Position numbers and translations under genes: made by a program
Part shown: positions 9,520 to 19,414 of the stretch, one piece after another
Numbering within the stretch: the first letter of the stretch is position 1
Layout: each line of letters opens with the position of its first letter
Notes under the pieces: generated by a model
What the model saw: the letters and a program-made list of their open reading frames with translations, nothing else
Database searches by the model: none
Told to the model about the DNA's origin: nothing
Source: Pycnococcus provasolii
Taxonomy: Eukaryota; Chlorophyta; Pseudoscourfieldiophyceae; Pseudoscourfieldiales
Length of the DNA: 64,000 bases
Direction of reading: 5' to 3'
Assembly: GCA_049487715.1 (NCBI GenBank)
Contig: CP150580.1
Span: 434,001 to 498,000, forward strand

Positions 9520-11166
9520 TCATAACGAAGACGACCCGTCCGGCGACGGCGCGGCGGCATCCGTCTCGGCGGCTATGGGCAATACACACCCTCGGCGCTC
9601 GAACCACTCGTGCATGGCGAAACGACGCGCGAGCACCGGTCTCACGTCACGTAGTTCCGCGAGCGCCAAGCAGAGCGGGAGGATGGTGCCTAACAATTCG
9701 CAGTCGTTCGGATCGCCGCGAAACGTTCGAATGGGAATGCCGCTCGAAGGCTGCAACACAAACGCGTACGGGTCGTTGTCCACGAGAACCACGCGTCCTG
9801 GCGGACGCCCAAGACGGCTGAGGTCCTTTGCGTATTGGCAGTACGCGCACGGACGCGTCGACGATCGGTCCAACGTCGCCGTGAACGTTGCACGGCGCTG
9901 CTGCTGCGGCGGGCCCACGGCGGGACGCACCGGGCTCGGACTCGCCCCGCGGCTCCCGCGCCGAACGTGAATTGGGCCCGTGGGCTCGTGCGTGCTCTCG
10001 AAGCGGTCGCGTATCGCCTCGGCGTACGACTGCGACGCGGATGTGAACAGCACCACCTCGCACGCCGCCGAGAGCTTCGCGAGGAACTCTCTCGCGCCAG
10101 GTCTCTCGTACACGCGCACGCCGCCGGGGCCGCCGAGCGGAGGAGGCAGGTCAAACGATCTTAGCTGCCGTCTTCTCGCGCTCTCCTTCCACCGACTGCG
10201 ACCGAGCTCCGGGCTTTCGTGTGGCAGCGCGACGCCAAGAACGAGCGTCTCGTCGAGGTCGAGGACGACGGTGAGCTTGCCGCGATGCGACGCTTGCTGT
10301 GGCGGAAGCAGGCAGCCTGTTCCGTCCTCCTGCCACAGTCCTGCGGCTGCGCGGCTGAGCGGCTCGAGCAACTTTTTTGTCACAACCGTCTGAGTGCGCC
10401 GAAGCGTCGTCTGCACGGCACCCTTCGGTTTGTTGCGGCTTGCCCATATGATTCGAACGCGCTTCATCAGCTGCCTCCACCTCATCTTAACATTCCTCGC
10501 CGCTTTGAACCACCACTTGGTGTCGCTCGTCTTGCGCGCGACGTCCCAGGCGAAGGCGGCGGCGACCGCGAGCATGCCTTGCCACGCTTGCCATCTTCTC
10601 CGCAAACCCGCCGGCGCGCGTCGCGGCATCTTGCGCGTGCACAGCAGCGCAACGACGAGCGCGAACACGAGCATCGCCAAGAACCTTAGAGCCTGGTGCA
10701 CGCGAGCTGACGCGAGCACAAAGTCGTGTGCGTGCTGCTGGTTCGTCTTGTCCGCCTGTGCGATCCCGTCTGGGTTGCTCCTTGGTGGAGTCGCACGGTT
10801 CTCGGAGGTGGAGGAGGGGGAGGCGGAGGAGGAGGAGGAGGCGGAGTCGTCGTTCGCCGCTTGTTGGTCCTCGTGCTGCACGACATCACCAGGCCCGAAG
10901 TCCCTCCTGCTCCCTGCTGCCTGTGCCTGTATTCTTTCAAGCTCGTGCCCGACGCCATGAATGTCGTCGGCAATAGAGTCTTGCACCAAAGGCAGCTCAC
11001 CCGAGAACTCACCTGCTACCAAACCAGACGCCGACGCCAGGACGCAGAGCCACACAAACGCCAAAGCGAGCCAACCACACCAAACCAACCAACAAGGCCG
11101 CGGCCTCACCTTCTTAAGAGGCCTTATTAAGGAAGAAGTAGGCCTTAAGGGAGAGAAGAAGGCCAT
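9520..11166 (-). CDS. Membrane-anchored FCP1/NIF-family (HAD) phosphatase
   Basis: 548 residues. The HAD motif I DLDET is at residues 303-307 in VVLDLDETLVL. It is followed by RVYERPGAREFL and VVLFTSASQSYAEAI (motif II region), then VVLVDNDPYAFVLQPSSGIPI (motif III/IV), the order seen in Dullard/SCP/TIM50 phosphatases. Two hydrophobic stretches, about 26-50 and 160-177, place the catalytic domain on the far side of a membrane hairpin or downstream of a signal-anchor. Between motifs there is a 60-residue Arg/Ser-rich insert with RPCAYCQYAKDL. Family members dephosphorylate Ser/Thr on proteins such as lipin or the RNA polymerase II tail; the substrate here is not evident. The start is the ATG at 11166. 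Confidence 0.78.
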   Translation of the reverse strand: MAFFSPLRPTSSLIRPLKKVRPRPCWLVWCGWLALAFVWLCVLASASGLVAGEFSGELPLVQDSIADDIHGVGHELERIQAQAAGSRRDFGPGDVVQHEDQQAANDDSASSSSSASPSSTSENRATPPRSNPDGIAQADKTNQQHAHDFVLASARVHQALRFLAMLVFALVVALLCTRKMPRRAPAGLRRRWQAWQGMLAVAAAFAWDVARKTSDTKWWFKAARNVKMRWRQLMKRVRIIWASRNKPKGAVQTTLRRTQTVVTKKLLEPLSRAAAGLWQEDGTGCLLPPQQASHRGKLTVVLDLDETLVLGVALPHESPELGRSRWKESARRRQLRSFDLPPPLGGPGGVRVYERPGAREFLAKLSAACEVVLFTSASQSYAEAIRDRFESTHEPTGPIHVRRGSRGASPSPVRPAVGPPQQQRRATFTATLDRSSTRPCAYCQYAKDLSRLGRPPGRVVLVDNDPYAFVLQPSSGIPIRTFRGDPNDCELLGTILPLCLALAELRDVRPVLARRFAMHEWFERRGCVLPIAAETDAAAPSPDGSSSL

Positions 11167-11454
11167 GATATGATGCGGAAGTATCGTGCGTGGAAGGGCC
11201 GGCCTGTTGGCAAGAAGGTTGGTTGTTATCTGGCTGGTTCACAAAGCAAAGGTGGCGTGAGCGTTGCCAAATAACCACTTGAGAGTTGAGGGGTGCAACG
11301 TGGCACTGCTCTTCATCGGCATTCGGACTGTCATTCGAAGGACGGTCATTCGGAGGAGGAGGAGCGGCTTAAGCCTCTCCCTTCCCCTCCCTTTGGTTTG
11401 GCTCCTTTCCTTTTTCGCTCACTCTTTCACGCTCATCACGCTTTCTCCAACGTC

Positions 11455-11543
11455 CGTCCGTCTGGCGCTCCGTCCGTCTGGCGCTCCATCCGTCTGGCCG
11501 TCTTGGCCGTGGGGGTTGGCCGTGGGGGTTGGCCGTGGGGGTT
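11455..11543. repeat. Two adjacent short tandem repeats (16 bp x3 and 13 bp x3)
   Basis: From 11455 to 11502 a 16-base unit beginning CGTCCGTCTGG occurs three times, the last degenerate. From 11505 to 11543 the 13-base unit GGCCGTGGGGGTT occurs three times exactly. Confidence 0.8.
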
Positions 11544-11827
11544 GGGGCCGTCGTGTGCTGCTTTGGTTGGGTCCCCTCGTCTCGCGTCGATTCGTCGAAG
11601 CACGCCTCCTTTCACCTTTGTTGAACGAAGCACGCCTCCTCTGAACGAAGCACGCCTCGTTTTTTTAGTTTTTAACTTTTTATCAATGGCCGTCTTCAAC
11701 GACGATCGCCTGGATCGCTTTCTTCCTTGGTGGGGAAGGAGGCGTTTTTACTTTTTCCCAACATGGCATGCGTGGACATTGCCCGCTGCCATGACGCCCA
11801 TGCGTTGACGGCTTATTAATAAGTTGT

Positions 11828-11889
11828 GAGCTCTGGTCAGAGGGCTCTGGTCAGTGGTCACGGGCTCTGGTCATGGGCTCTGGTCAGAG
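11828..11889. repeat. GGGCTCTGGTCA-type direct repeats
   Basis: GCTCTGGTCA recurs four times with short variable spacers, and related GGTCA pieces continue to about 11950. It is non-coding in every frame examined. Confidence 0.7.
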
Positions 11890-12344
11890 TAGGAGGTCAA
11901 AGTGCTCTCTCTGGTCTCGGGCTCTCCAATTCTCCATGGTCAGAGTTCTCGAGTGCTCTGGTGATGACGCAGCACGCGCAGCAGCACGCATCATCATGGC
12001 GCCGAATGCCGATGGCGTCGCTCCGCCTCCGTCGTGCCGAAGGATCTAGACATCTTTTATTTTCTTTCTTTGCAGTAGCATGCTCGAGTGTCGCGCTTGC
12101 ACACACGCTGCTGCTCACCTACCTGCTTGGCAGCTTGGGAGAGGGGGGCGCAAAGACGCCAACAACGACGTCGCCAACAAGGAGGATTTGTTTTTCAAAA
12201 ACGTCTCGCTATTACTGCGTGCGTGCTTTATCAATGATGAAGAATTGATGAATTCATGGTTCCTGCTCCTCGTCCCCATCCAAACAAACGTTCCCGACGG
12301 GTCTGGACGACTCCGATCCAGACGAAACGAAACGACCCAAACAC

Positions 12345-13696
12345 TCAGTCAAGGTCCGCGCAGTCAATGCGCTCGAGTATGCCGTCGCTCAACGTGTACA
12401 CTCCAGACGCCGAAATCGTGTAGTCAGTCATGCCGCCGCCGAGCGTGTCCCAGTCATCGCCGCCGTTGTTCAGAACGAACGTCATGTTGTTCGCATCCAC
12501 GCTAATTTCAAACACGTTCGCCTCATCGCCCATGTGCTGCATTTCAATTCCGGGCAACTCGGTCCAAATCCCGTCGTCACCTGCGTAGTGCAGGAACACT
12601 TGATCCCAGCCAGTGCGGTACTTCAGCGTGACGTTCGACGTTGTCGTTGCAGCACCTGGAATCGTCTCTGGTATCGATGGCGGCAGTGGCTCGTCGATTG
12701 CCTCCTCTTCATCATCGGCACCCTCCTCGGAAGACTCCTCAGAATCATCAACCACCACCATCCCCCCACACTTTCTTCTTCTTTTTGCTCAGAGGCTGCC
12801 GCGCTGTCTTTCTTCTGCTTGTTTTTGTTGCCGCCCTCGTCACTCTTTTCGAGCTCGTCCACAGCGCGTTCGCGCAGTGCATTTTTGAATGACGCGCGAG
12901 CCGTCGCATACTCGTCTCCCTCAGCCGATTTGATCCTAGAGCTTGTAATCTCGTCGAGCGCGTTGACAGCTTCCTCAAGGAACATCTTGGTCTCCACGTC
13001 GTACTGCTTCTGGTGCTCCTCAATCAAAAGCTCGACAGCTCCAGGTGATATGTACTGCACTCCGGCTTTTTCGACAGCTTCATACAGTGAAGCGGTACCC
13101 TGCTTCACCGCATCGATCTTCCTCCTCCGCTCTTCTTCAGCATCTTCGCTCTCCTCCTCCTCCTCCTCCTCCTCCTCCTCCGCCATCGTCGTACTACCAC
13201 TGCTGCTGCTGATGACTTCTTCCTTCGGCTGATCAGTAGCAAAAAGAGTTGCTTGTAAAGAGTTATTAGTCGCAGGAAAGCCTCGTCCCCATCCCACACC
13301 GCTTTGCTCTTCAATTGGTTGCACCGCCGGTGGTTCGCGGCTGTCGTCGTCGTCAATCTTGCTGTCGTCATTGCATCCATCATCGACAACAGACGCCGAG
13401 TGATTTTCGTCGTCCTTCTCCTCCACTTCCACCTCTTTTTTCTCGCCGCTGTTCGTGAAGATGGAGAGGCGTTTCATCAGACCAGATGCCCAACCTGTCG
13501 AAGGCTTCAGATCCTTCGGCTTGTTGGGTGACGACACGGCGATGGACGAAGGAGAACGACGGCGGCGTGAGAAATCGGCAGCAGCACCGCCGTCACGACG
13601 ACCGAGCAGATGGCCATGGGGAGGGTGTGCGCGTGCGCCGTGAGCTGGGCGCGGCGTCACGGCGTGTGCGCGCATTGGCAAAGAAAATGGCGCCAT
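12345..13696 (-). CDS. Plastid-type protein with C-terminal CBM25/53-like starch-binding domain, frame-broken
   Basis: About 450 residues once two frames are joined. The N-terminal frame starts at the ATG at 13696 (MAPFSLPMRAHAV) with an Arg/Ala/Ser-rich transit-peptide-like leader. The frame changes at a run of six G at 12762-12767 (gene strand): one more G, or a -1 slip on G GGG GGA, gives SVGGMVVVDDSEESSEEG. The middle is highly acidic, with a run of Glu and helical segments such as KQYDVETKMFLEEAVNALDEI. Residues from about 355 form a carbohydrate-binding module: LKYRTGWDQVFLHYAG, WTELPGIEMQ, FVLNNGGDDWDTLGG and SGVYTLSDG match the CBM25/53 pattern found in starch synthase III and amylases. 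No catalytic domain is present, so it may tether something to starch granules. That role is inferred. Confidence 0.68.
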
Positions 13697-13789
13697 TTGT
13701 AAAATGAACCCTGGATCAAGCCTGGATGGGTTTTTACGCGGTTCCTGCGCGGTTAGAACCAAAAACTAAAACAGGAGCGGTTCATATTG

Positions 13790-13804
13790 ATTTGGGGTTT
13801 TGGT
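13790..13804 (-). promoter_or_regulatory. Telomere-like motif upstream of the starch-binding-domain gene
   Basis: TTTGGGGTTTTGG (plus strand), about 100 bases before the ATG at 13696. It is a weaker, single copy of the recurrent element. Confidence 0.3.
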
Positions 13805-13848
13805 ATTTTTGTCTTACTTAAAAAATAATAAATCAGAGATGTGTTTTC

Positions 13849-15384
13849 TTACGTTGTTGGTTTCATGAATGACAGCCTCTTGCTTGAGCTGTTCATCTCC
13901 TTCTCCACGCACGCGAAGCCCGCTCGCTCAAATAGCGCGCCCAGGTCCGTCGAGATGTACCCGCGGTAGTGAGGCTCGTTGAAGTCGCCGAAACGACCGA
14001 TGCTCCGATCCAGAGGCTCGCGATCGCCGAGCTGAATGCTGTCGACGAGAACCGCCACGCCACCAGGTTTCAGCGCCTGGAACATCGTCCTCACCGCCGC
14101 CTCGCGCGCCTCCATCGGCAGCTCGTGGAAGGTGTACACGCAGTACACGGCATCGAACCACCCGCCGTCGTCGCCCAGCACTCTCGCCAGCTCGTCGGGA
14201 ACGCGCTCGATCGAGTCGTGGTAAAAGTGCGCGCCCGCGGCGCCTCGCGCGAGCTTTGCACCGCGCAATTTCTCCCATGCGCGGTGGTTCGAGCGCGCGC
14301 GCTCCAGGTAAAACGGACTGAGATCCACCGCATGGTACTCGGCGTAGGGCAAGTTGTCGCGCACGAACGTGCCGAGTCGCCCAGTGCCGCATGCGAGCTC
14401 GAGCACGCGCGGCGGCGAATGCTGATCCTGCTGCACGTCCGACGCACCGCGCCCTGCGACGTTTGCGAGGTGATCCATCAGAGGCGGCAGGACGAGACGC
14501 TGCATGGCATCTTGCCGTCCCACGAAGAGGCTTTCCGTGGATGTCTCGTACACCTCGCTCGAGTGCGTGGACAGCCAGCCGTCCGTCTGGTAGTGGTACG
14601 TGTTCTTATAGTACTCCGGGTAAACGCTCCCTCGCACCCACAGATTGTCAGGCTCGGCGGCACGCCTTCGACGGAGCGTCTGCGTCGCCTCGAACATGAA
14701 GCGCGCAGCCTTGCGCAGCACGCCGCGGTACTGCGGGTGTCGCGAGCTCTCCATGTCCCACGGAAAAGCGTATTCTCCCGCCGCGACGCGCCGTCCATCC
14801 TGCCGGTAGGCTGCGAGCGCCTCGAGCAGTGCGCGGTACCCTGCATCAGCGAGTGCCGCCGGCGTCGGCTGCGCGATGGTGGGTCCCGCGGGTGTTGTCA
14901 TGCGCATCGCGGACGTCGCTGCGTGCGTGAGGAACCCCGCGGCGCCGAGCGACGCGAACGCCGACGTGCGAAGCAGGTGCGAGGCGAAGTAGCGCTGCGA
15001 CGTGCGTCCTCCCTCTCCTGCGCCCGTCAGCTCGGTGAGCGCGTGCGCGACAAGCGCCCGCGCCGAAGGCACGTCCTGCCTTGGGTCCCACGTGCGCCAG
15101 AACTCCGTCGACGGCGTGAGGCGGAAGCGTTCGGCATCGCGCACGCCGGGCGCCGGGCAGTCCGCAGCCTGCGCATCCGAAGAAGAAGAAGACGAGGACG
15201 ACGACGGAGCATCCGAAGAAGAAGACGAGGAAGAGGCCGCAGGCAAGGCGTGCGACGACAGGGGCCTCACCAAGGGCCTGACCAAGGCCGCCGACAATGA
15301 CAATGACGCAAGACAAGGCAGGCCCAAGACACCACCAGCACCAGGAGCGAGGAGCTTGTTGCCACCACGGAGCAGGAGCGACAT
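13849..15384 (-). CDS. SAM-dependent methyltransferase, organelle-targeted
   Basis: 511 residues from the ATG at 15384. The first 60 residues are hydrophobic and Ser-rich and look like a mitochondrial or plastid presequence; a run of Ser/Asp follows. The class I methyltransferase core begins around residue 328 with VLELACGTGRLG (motif I). It continues with EYHAVDLSPFYLERAR (acidic loop binding the ribose), WFDAVYCVYTFHELP (motif II/post II) and MFQALKPGGVAVLVDSIQLGD (motif III). The upstream half includes RGSVYPEYYKNTYHYQTDGWLS, a conserved-looking region of related algal and plant proteins. The small-molecule or protein substrate is unknown. The frame stays open upstream to 15477, but that part reads as leader. 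Confidence 0.75.
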   Translation of the reverse strand: MSLLLRGGNKLLAPGAGGVLGLPCLASLSLSAALVRPLVRPLSSHALPAASSSSSSSDAPSSSSSSSSSDAQAADCPAPGVRDAERFRLTPSTEFWRTWDPRQDVPSARALVAHALTELTGAGEGGRTSQRYFASHLLRTSAFASLGAAGFLTHAATSAMRMTTPAGPTIAQPTPAALADAGYRALLEALAAYRQDGRRVAAGEYAFPWDMESSRHPQYRGVLRKAARFMFEATQTLRRRRAAEPDNLWVRGSVYPEYYKNTYHYQTDGWLSTHSSEVYETSTESLFVGRQDAMQRLVLPPLMDHLANVAGRGASDVQQDQHSPPRVLELACGTGRLGTFVRDNLPYAEYHAVDLSPFYLERARSNHRAWEKLRGAKLARGAAGAHFYHDSIERVPDELARVLGDDGGWFDAVYCVYTFHELPMEAREAAVRTMFQALKPGGVAVLVDSIQLGDREPLDRSIGRFGDFNEPHYRGYISTDLGALFERAGFACVEKEMNSSSKRLSFMKPTT

Positions 15385-15595
15385 CAGAGCGAGCTGGGAA
15401 TGCGCAGGAGAAGGAGGAAAAGGAGGGCGAGAGGGACGGAGCGGGAGGAGGCAAAATACTATGACAACGAGAGCCACACAAAACCATCAGGGAGAAATCA
15501 AGATACCTGGAACCCCGAAAGGACAAACCCCGAATAATTTAAGTTTTTACGGCTGCTCTGGTTGGGGTTTGGATTACAAAGACTTCAAGTTTATG

Positions 15596-16920
15596 TTAGA
15601 CGCCAAGCAAGACGTCGCCACCGGGAACGCGCGCCTCGGGGATGCTCATCAGCGTGTGCTCGAGCTTGCCTATCCAGGCGTCGAGGCGGTTTCGCAGCGC
15701 GCGAACCTGGCTCAGCGTCAGCGCTCTCGGCTGCACCCATGTCACCGTCACTGCGCTGGTGACTCCGTCGATGCTGCCTTCTATCAGCTTGGCGCTGAGC
15801 GCCTTCATCAGAAGGCGCTCGACGCCGGCGGTGTCCAGCTTCGTGCGCTCGGCAATCACGCTCAGGCTCACGCACCGAGAGTCCGCAGGAAGGCTGAACA
15901 GAAGCGACATCAAACACATCACCGTGATCTTCTCGCGGAGCTTGCTCGCGTGTGAGACGAGGAGAGGCTGTGCGTTCAGCGCGGCGGCGTGCTTCGTGCA
16001 CAGGGCGTCGTACGCGTGCAGGTCGCCCTCCTGGAACACCTGCACCATGTCAACGAGCCACGCGGACGGAGTGTTGTGCAGGTAGCGGAGCACGGGGTGG
16101 TTGATGAGCTCCGCGATCCCGTACACGCCCTCCCCAAGCAGCGCCGCGAGGCTCAGGTCCACCGCGAGGCCAAGGCACGCGTCGTCAGGCAGCGCGTCTG
16201 TGGTTACGTAGCTGAGGTAGCTCATGGAGCTGGAGTAGAACTCCGCAAAGTTCTGCTTCACCTTGTGGTAGAGGCTAGCGACGTGGTGCACGGCGGCGTG
16301 CACGGACGCGTCGACGTCCTCCATCGCCGCGAGCTGTGCCTGTCCCGCCTCGACGAGCTCCTTGCACTTTCGCTCGTCGCCTGCGCGGAGGTGCAAGCTC
16401 GCAATCTGCATGCGCAGGTAGAGGATGGGCGCCGCGAGCGCGACGGGTGGCTCCTTGCTTTCCTGCAGGAGCGCGATGACGCTCTGCAGGAACGCGATGG
16501 CGGATCGCGGCTCCGTCTGCGCGTGCTGCTGGCTGAGCACGGCGGTAATCTGCGCGAGCTTCAGAGACGAGAGTCTAAGTTTGTTTGTTTGTGTGTGTGT
16601 GTGAGAGAGGGGAACGGCTGGTGAGTATTCCGCTGAAATAGAAGGCGAGTTTGGTGGTTAGCGATAAGGAATCTTGACGCGTACTTGTATGCAAAGTCTT
16701 TGATGAAGGACTGGTAGAGGTCGATCTGCACGTCGGATGGGCACGACGTGAAGGCTGGTTCCGCGAGCAGCGTTTCCGTTTCGAGCGTGAGTTGGTGCCA
16801 CAGCTTTTTGTCGTACAGGTCGAGGAGCGCGTTCAGGCTATCGGCGAGCGCGGGATATTTGCCTGATGTGCTCTCTATGTAGGTGCGCGCCGCGGCGGCC
16901 GACGCCGAGGACGAGGCCAT
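15596..16920 (-). CDS. RPN9: 26S proteasome lid subunit RPN9/PSMD13
   Basis: Two exons, 16920-16685 and 16574-15596, give 404 residues, close to the family's usual 380. The 110-base intron begins GTACGC and ends TTAG. Splicing joins FAYK to LSSLKLAQIT, matching FEHRVNPLSLVEII in the human protein with no gap. Recognisable blocks are KKLWHQLTLE, LAALLGEGVYGIAELINHPVL, DALC and, in the C-terminal PCI domain, SLSVIAERTKLDTAGVERLLMKALSAKLIEGSIDGV and TWVQPRAL. RPN9 is a structural lid subunit that contacts RPN5 and RPN10. The start is the ATG at 16920. Upstream lies a telomere-like motif cluster. Confidence 0.92.
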
Positions 16921-18091
16921 GGCAGGCGAAAAGGGAATGACGGGCGCGGGGGACGGGGTGGGCAAAAACCTAAAGGTGAACGGATTCGAAGGAGAGAGAA
17001 GAGAAGAGAAGAGGGGCGGGAAACGAAAGGAAAGGAAAGGGAAGGAGGTCCCGAGTGGTTTGGGGGTTGGGTTTGGGGGTTGGGTTTGGGGGTTGGGAAA
17101 CGTGTATGCATAGGTCATTCGGGTGAGGAGGAGGGAAGGCCGGAAACAAACGGAAGTTGGTCGGTCAGTTGGTCGGGCACCTCTCTCGGCCTCTCTGGGA
17201 CCACCTATCGTAGAGAGGGCTGTGGGCCTGTGGGCTGTGGGCTGTGGGCTGTGGCACCTCCATGGTTAGACTAAGCTGGTTAAGCGATGCGCGGAGCACT
17301 GACCGGTCTGCGTCTGCTCTCCAGTCCAGGCAGCCCCTCCAGGTGCCGCAGGAAAGTGAAGACGTTTCCAAAAGGAAGAGAGGAGGACGAGAGAGCCTCA
17401 GGAGAATGAGCGCAGACGCCTCCCGCTGATCGGGCACTGACTCTACGGGTCACTGATGGGTGATGGGTGATGAGAAGAGAACACGCGAACGATAACAAGC
17501 CAGTTATGGGAACAAAAAAGCCGAGCAAGGCGAGCCTTCCTCGGTTTGGCGTTTTACAATACAGCCTCCAAGGCTCCAAGGAACGGAACAAGCTTGGCCT
17601 TTGCCCTTTGGTGCCGAACGTCGAATTGTCGAAGGAACTTACAGTAGAGGTACTGTTCAAGTGCGCCGAACGTTTGGAGCCGAAGACGCGCATGGTCTTA
17701 CAATACCGTCCCTCCTCCCTCCGGTAAGTGTCAGGTTTCACGCAACGAACCATCCCTCCAATACTCCATCAGGCCGGCAAAGAGGGCATCGCTCTTCTGG
17801 GAATGCCATCGCTCTCTTCTCTCTCGGCCTGTTGGTCGGCCCACGCCCACGCCCACGCCCTCTCTCGCTCCTCTAGGGTAACCTCTCTCGCTCTCGCCGG
17901 CCGGGTTGGTCCCATCAGAACATCAACCGCACCGTCCTCCTCTCTCCTTGCCACATAGCCGTCCTCCGCCACGCCACATAGCCTTACGCCACGCCACCGT
18001 TCAAGGGAAGGCGCCTGCGCTTAAGGTTTGCTCAAAGCCAACTTGACAGCCAGTCTGTCCAACAGGTTTGCATAGAAAGAAAGAAAGAAAG
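16921..18091. other. Intergenic between divergent RPN9 and STPGR genes
   Basis: No gene is supported. It holds a telomere-like cluster at 17058-17097, a GTGGGCTGTGGGCT repeat near 17220-17250, and a CT-rich/CCCACGCC-rich stretch at 17800-17990 leading to the STPGR gene. Confidence 0.5.
17058..17097 (-). promoter_or_regulatory. Telomere-like repeat upstream of RPN9
   Basis: Three near-exact copies of TTTGGGGGTTGGG (plus strand), 138 to 178 bases before the RPN9 ATG. It is one of the most regular copies of the upstream element. Confidence 0.5.
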
Positions 18092-19024
18092 ATGGCGGAC
18101 GTTTATCCAGGCGGCGAGCCGCCGAAGACGTCGTCGATGTTCGGGCCGCAGAAGCTTTCCACCAAGCCCACGACAGCCGCGCACAGCTTCGGAACCGCAC
18201 CGCGCATGCCGAGCAATAAGCTCTACATCACAAAGGCGCAGGTGAAGAAGAAGACGGGCATGGTGAGCCCAGGACCTCTTTACAATATGGGAAGCTCGTT
18301 TGGCTCGCAGCTGGGGAGCAAGAACGAGACGGCGCCGAGCTACCGTTTCGGCACCAAGAGCACAATCGAGGAGACGGGGCTGGCGAAGGAGTCGCGGCCG
18401 GGACCGGGCAACTACCAAACCGTGGGCAGCGTGGGCAAGCAGATCCAGAGCAGGCGAAATAACGAGCCGACGTGGAAGTTTGGAAGCGGTTCGCGGTGGG
18501 GTAACTACAAGCCCAAGACTGGGCCCAACGGCGTGTTCAAGGGCGAGTACAGCACGCCCGCCGCCTCCTTGCCGCAGCTTCCGGCTGGCTACCTCGGCGA
18601 CGCGCCGAGCTACTCCTTCTTTGGCAAGGCACAACGAGGCGAGCTGGGCGCCGGGGGTGGCGTTGGCGTCAAGCCGTCGTTCGTCTCCTCGCCCGGTCCT
18701 GGCGAGTACGCCGTCTCGAAGTCGATGGGCGGTCAAATTCTTTCGCACCGCGAGACGTCGGGCACGTTCAAGTTCGGCACGAGCAAGCGCGACGAGGGTG
18801 GTAAGATTTACATTACGCACGCGCACGAGCGCAGCCTGATAGGCAAGCACAGCCCTGCGCCGAATCTGTACAAGGCTGAGAGCTCGATCGGCCCGCAGTG
18901 GACATCGAAGAACTCGAACGCACGAATGACAAAGTTCGGCACGGGCGACCGATTCAGCGAGGTGAAGGCGAAGGACACCAGGAGCTTGCCGAAGACGCCA
19001 GGCCCGGGCTCGTACGGCGTATAG
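18092..19024 (+). CDS. STPGR/SHIPPO-repeat protein (flagellar microtubule-associated type)
   Basis: 310 residues with five Pro-Gly repeats: SPGPLYNMG, RPGPGNYQTVG, SPGPGEYAVSK, SPAPNLYKAE and TPGPGSYGV. They are spaced 40 to 70 residues apart and joined by basic, aromatic-rich segments such as PSYRFGTKS, TWKFGSG and TFKFGTSKRD. This is the STPGR (SHIPPO) architecture of ODF3/CIMAP-like and other proteins that decorate or line axonemal microtubules. The ATG at 18092 is the first in frame; an upstream TTG is not used. The presence of this gene argues that the organism has or had flagellate cells. A TGTAA signal follows at 19072. The exact orthologue cannot be named from sequence alone. Confidence 0.78.
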   Translation: MADVYPGGEPPKTSSMFGPQKLSTKPTTAAHSFGTAPRMPSNKLYITKAQVKKKTGMVSPGPLYNMGSSFGSQLGSKNETAPSYRFGTKSTIEETGLAKESRPGPGNYQTVGSVGKQIQSRRNNEPTWKFGSGSRWGNYKPKTGPNGVFKGEYSTPAASLPQLPAGYLGDAPSYSFFGKAQRGELGAGGGVGVKPSFVSSPGPGEYAVSKSMGGQILSHRETSGTFKFGTSKRDEGGKIYITHAHERSLIGKHSPAPNLYKAESSIGPQWTSKNSNARMTKFGTGDRFSEVKAKDTRSLPKTPGPGSYGV

Positions 19025-19071
19025 ATAACAAAGAAAAAAATGCGAATGGAAATTGTTCGAGTTTTGTCGTG

Positions 19072-19076
19072 TGTAA
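19072..19076 (+). terminator. Probable polyadenylation signal TGTAA
   Basis: Located 48 bases after the STPGR stop codon. Confidence 0.4.
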
Positions 19077-19414
19077 CGGAGAAAATCAGCAGTTTGTTCG
19101 AGGACAAAAATTAAATATCGTTACAAAATCGTTTATTAAAAACCCTTCCACCCACCGCAAGTCGAAAGAAAAGTGTCTGAAAATGACGGGCATTGAGATG
19201 CGCATCATTCTACAACCTTCACTTTGTTTTTCCGTTATAAAAATAATAAAGTTTTGGGTTAACCAATAGTGAGGTGAAACAAAAGAATGGCGCCGACTTT
19301 AAAAAAAGTTTTGGGCCAGAGCGGGATCCCACAGGGACTATTTCTTCTCGGCCTATTTCCTTGGAATGGCCAATAATAATTACGAGAAAGTGCAAACATC
19401 GGCTATAACTTACA

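Larger units (their letters stand above)
11167..12344. other. Intergenic with several short tandem repeats
   Basis: No gene is supported. The stretch carries four families of short direct repeats between 11455 and 11890, two of them listed separately. It also has AT-rich tracts near 12040-12080 and 12180-12250. Confidence 0.5.

Noticed and set aside
13969-15300. 443-codon plus-strand ORF
   Set aside because: Antisense shadow of the methyltransferase, which has clear motifs and a transit peptide.
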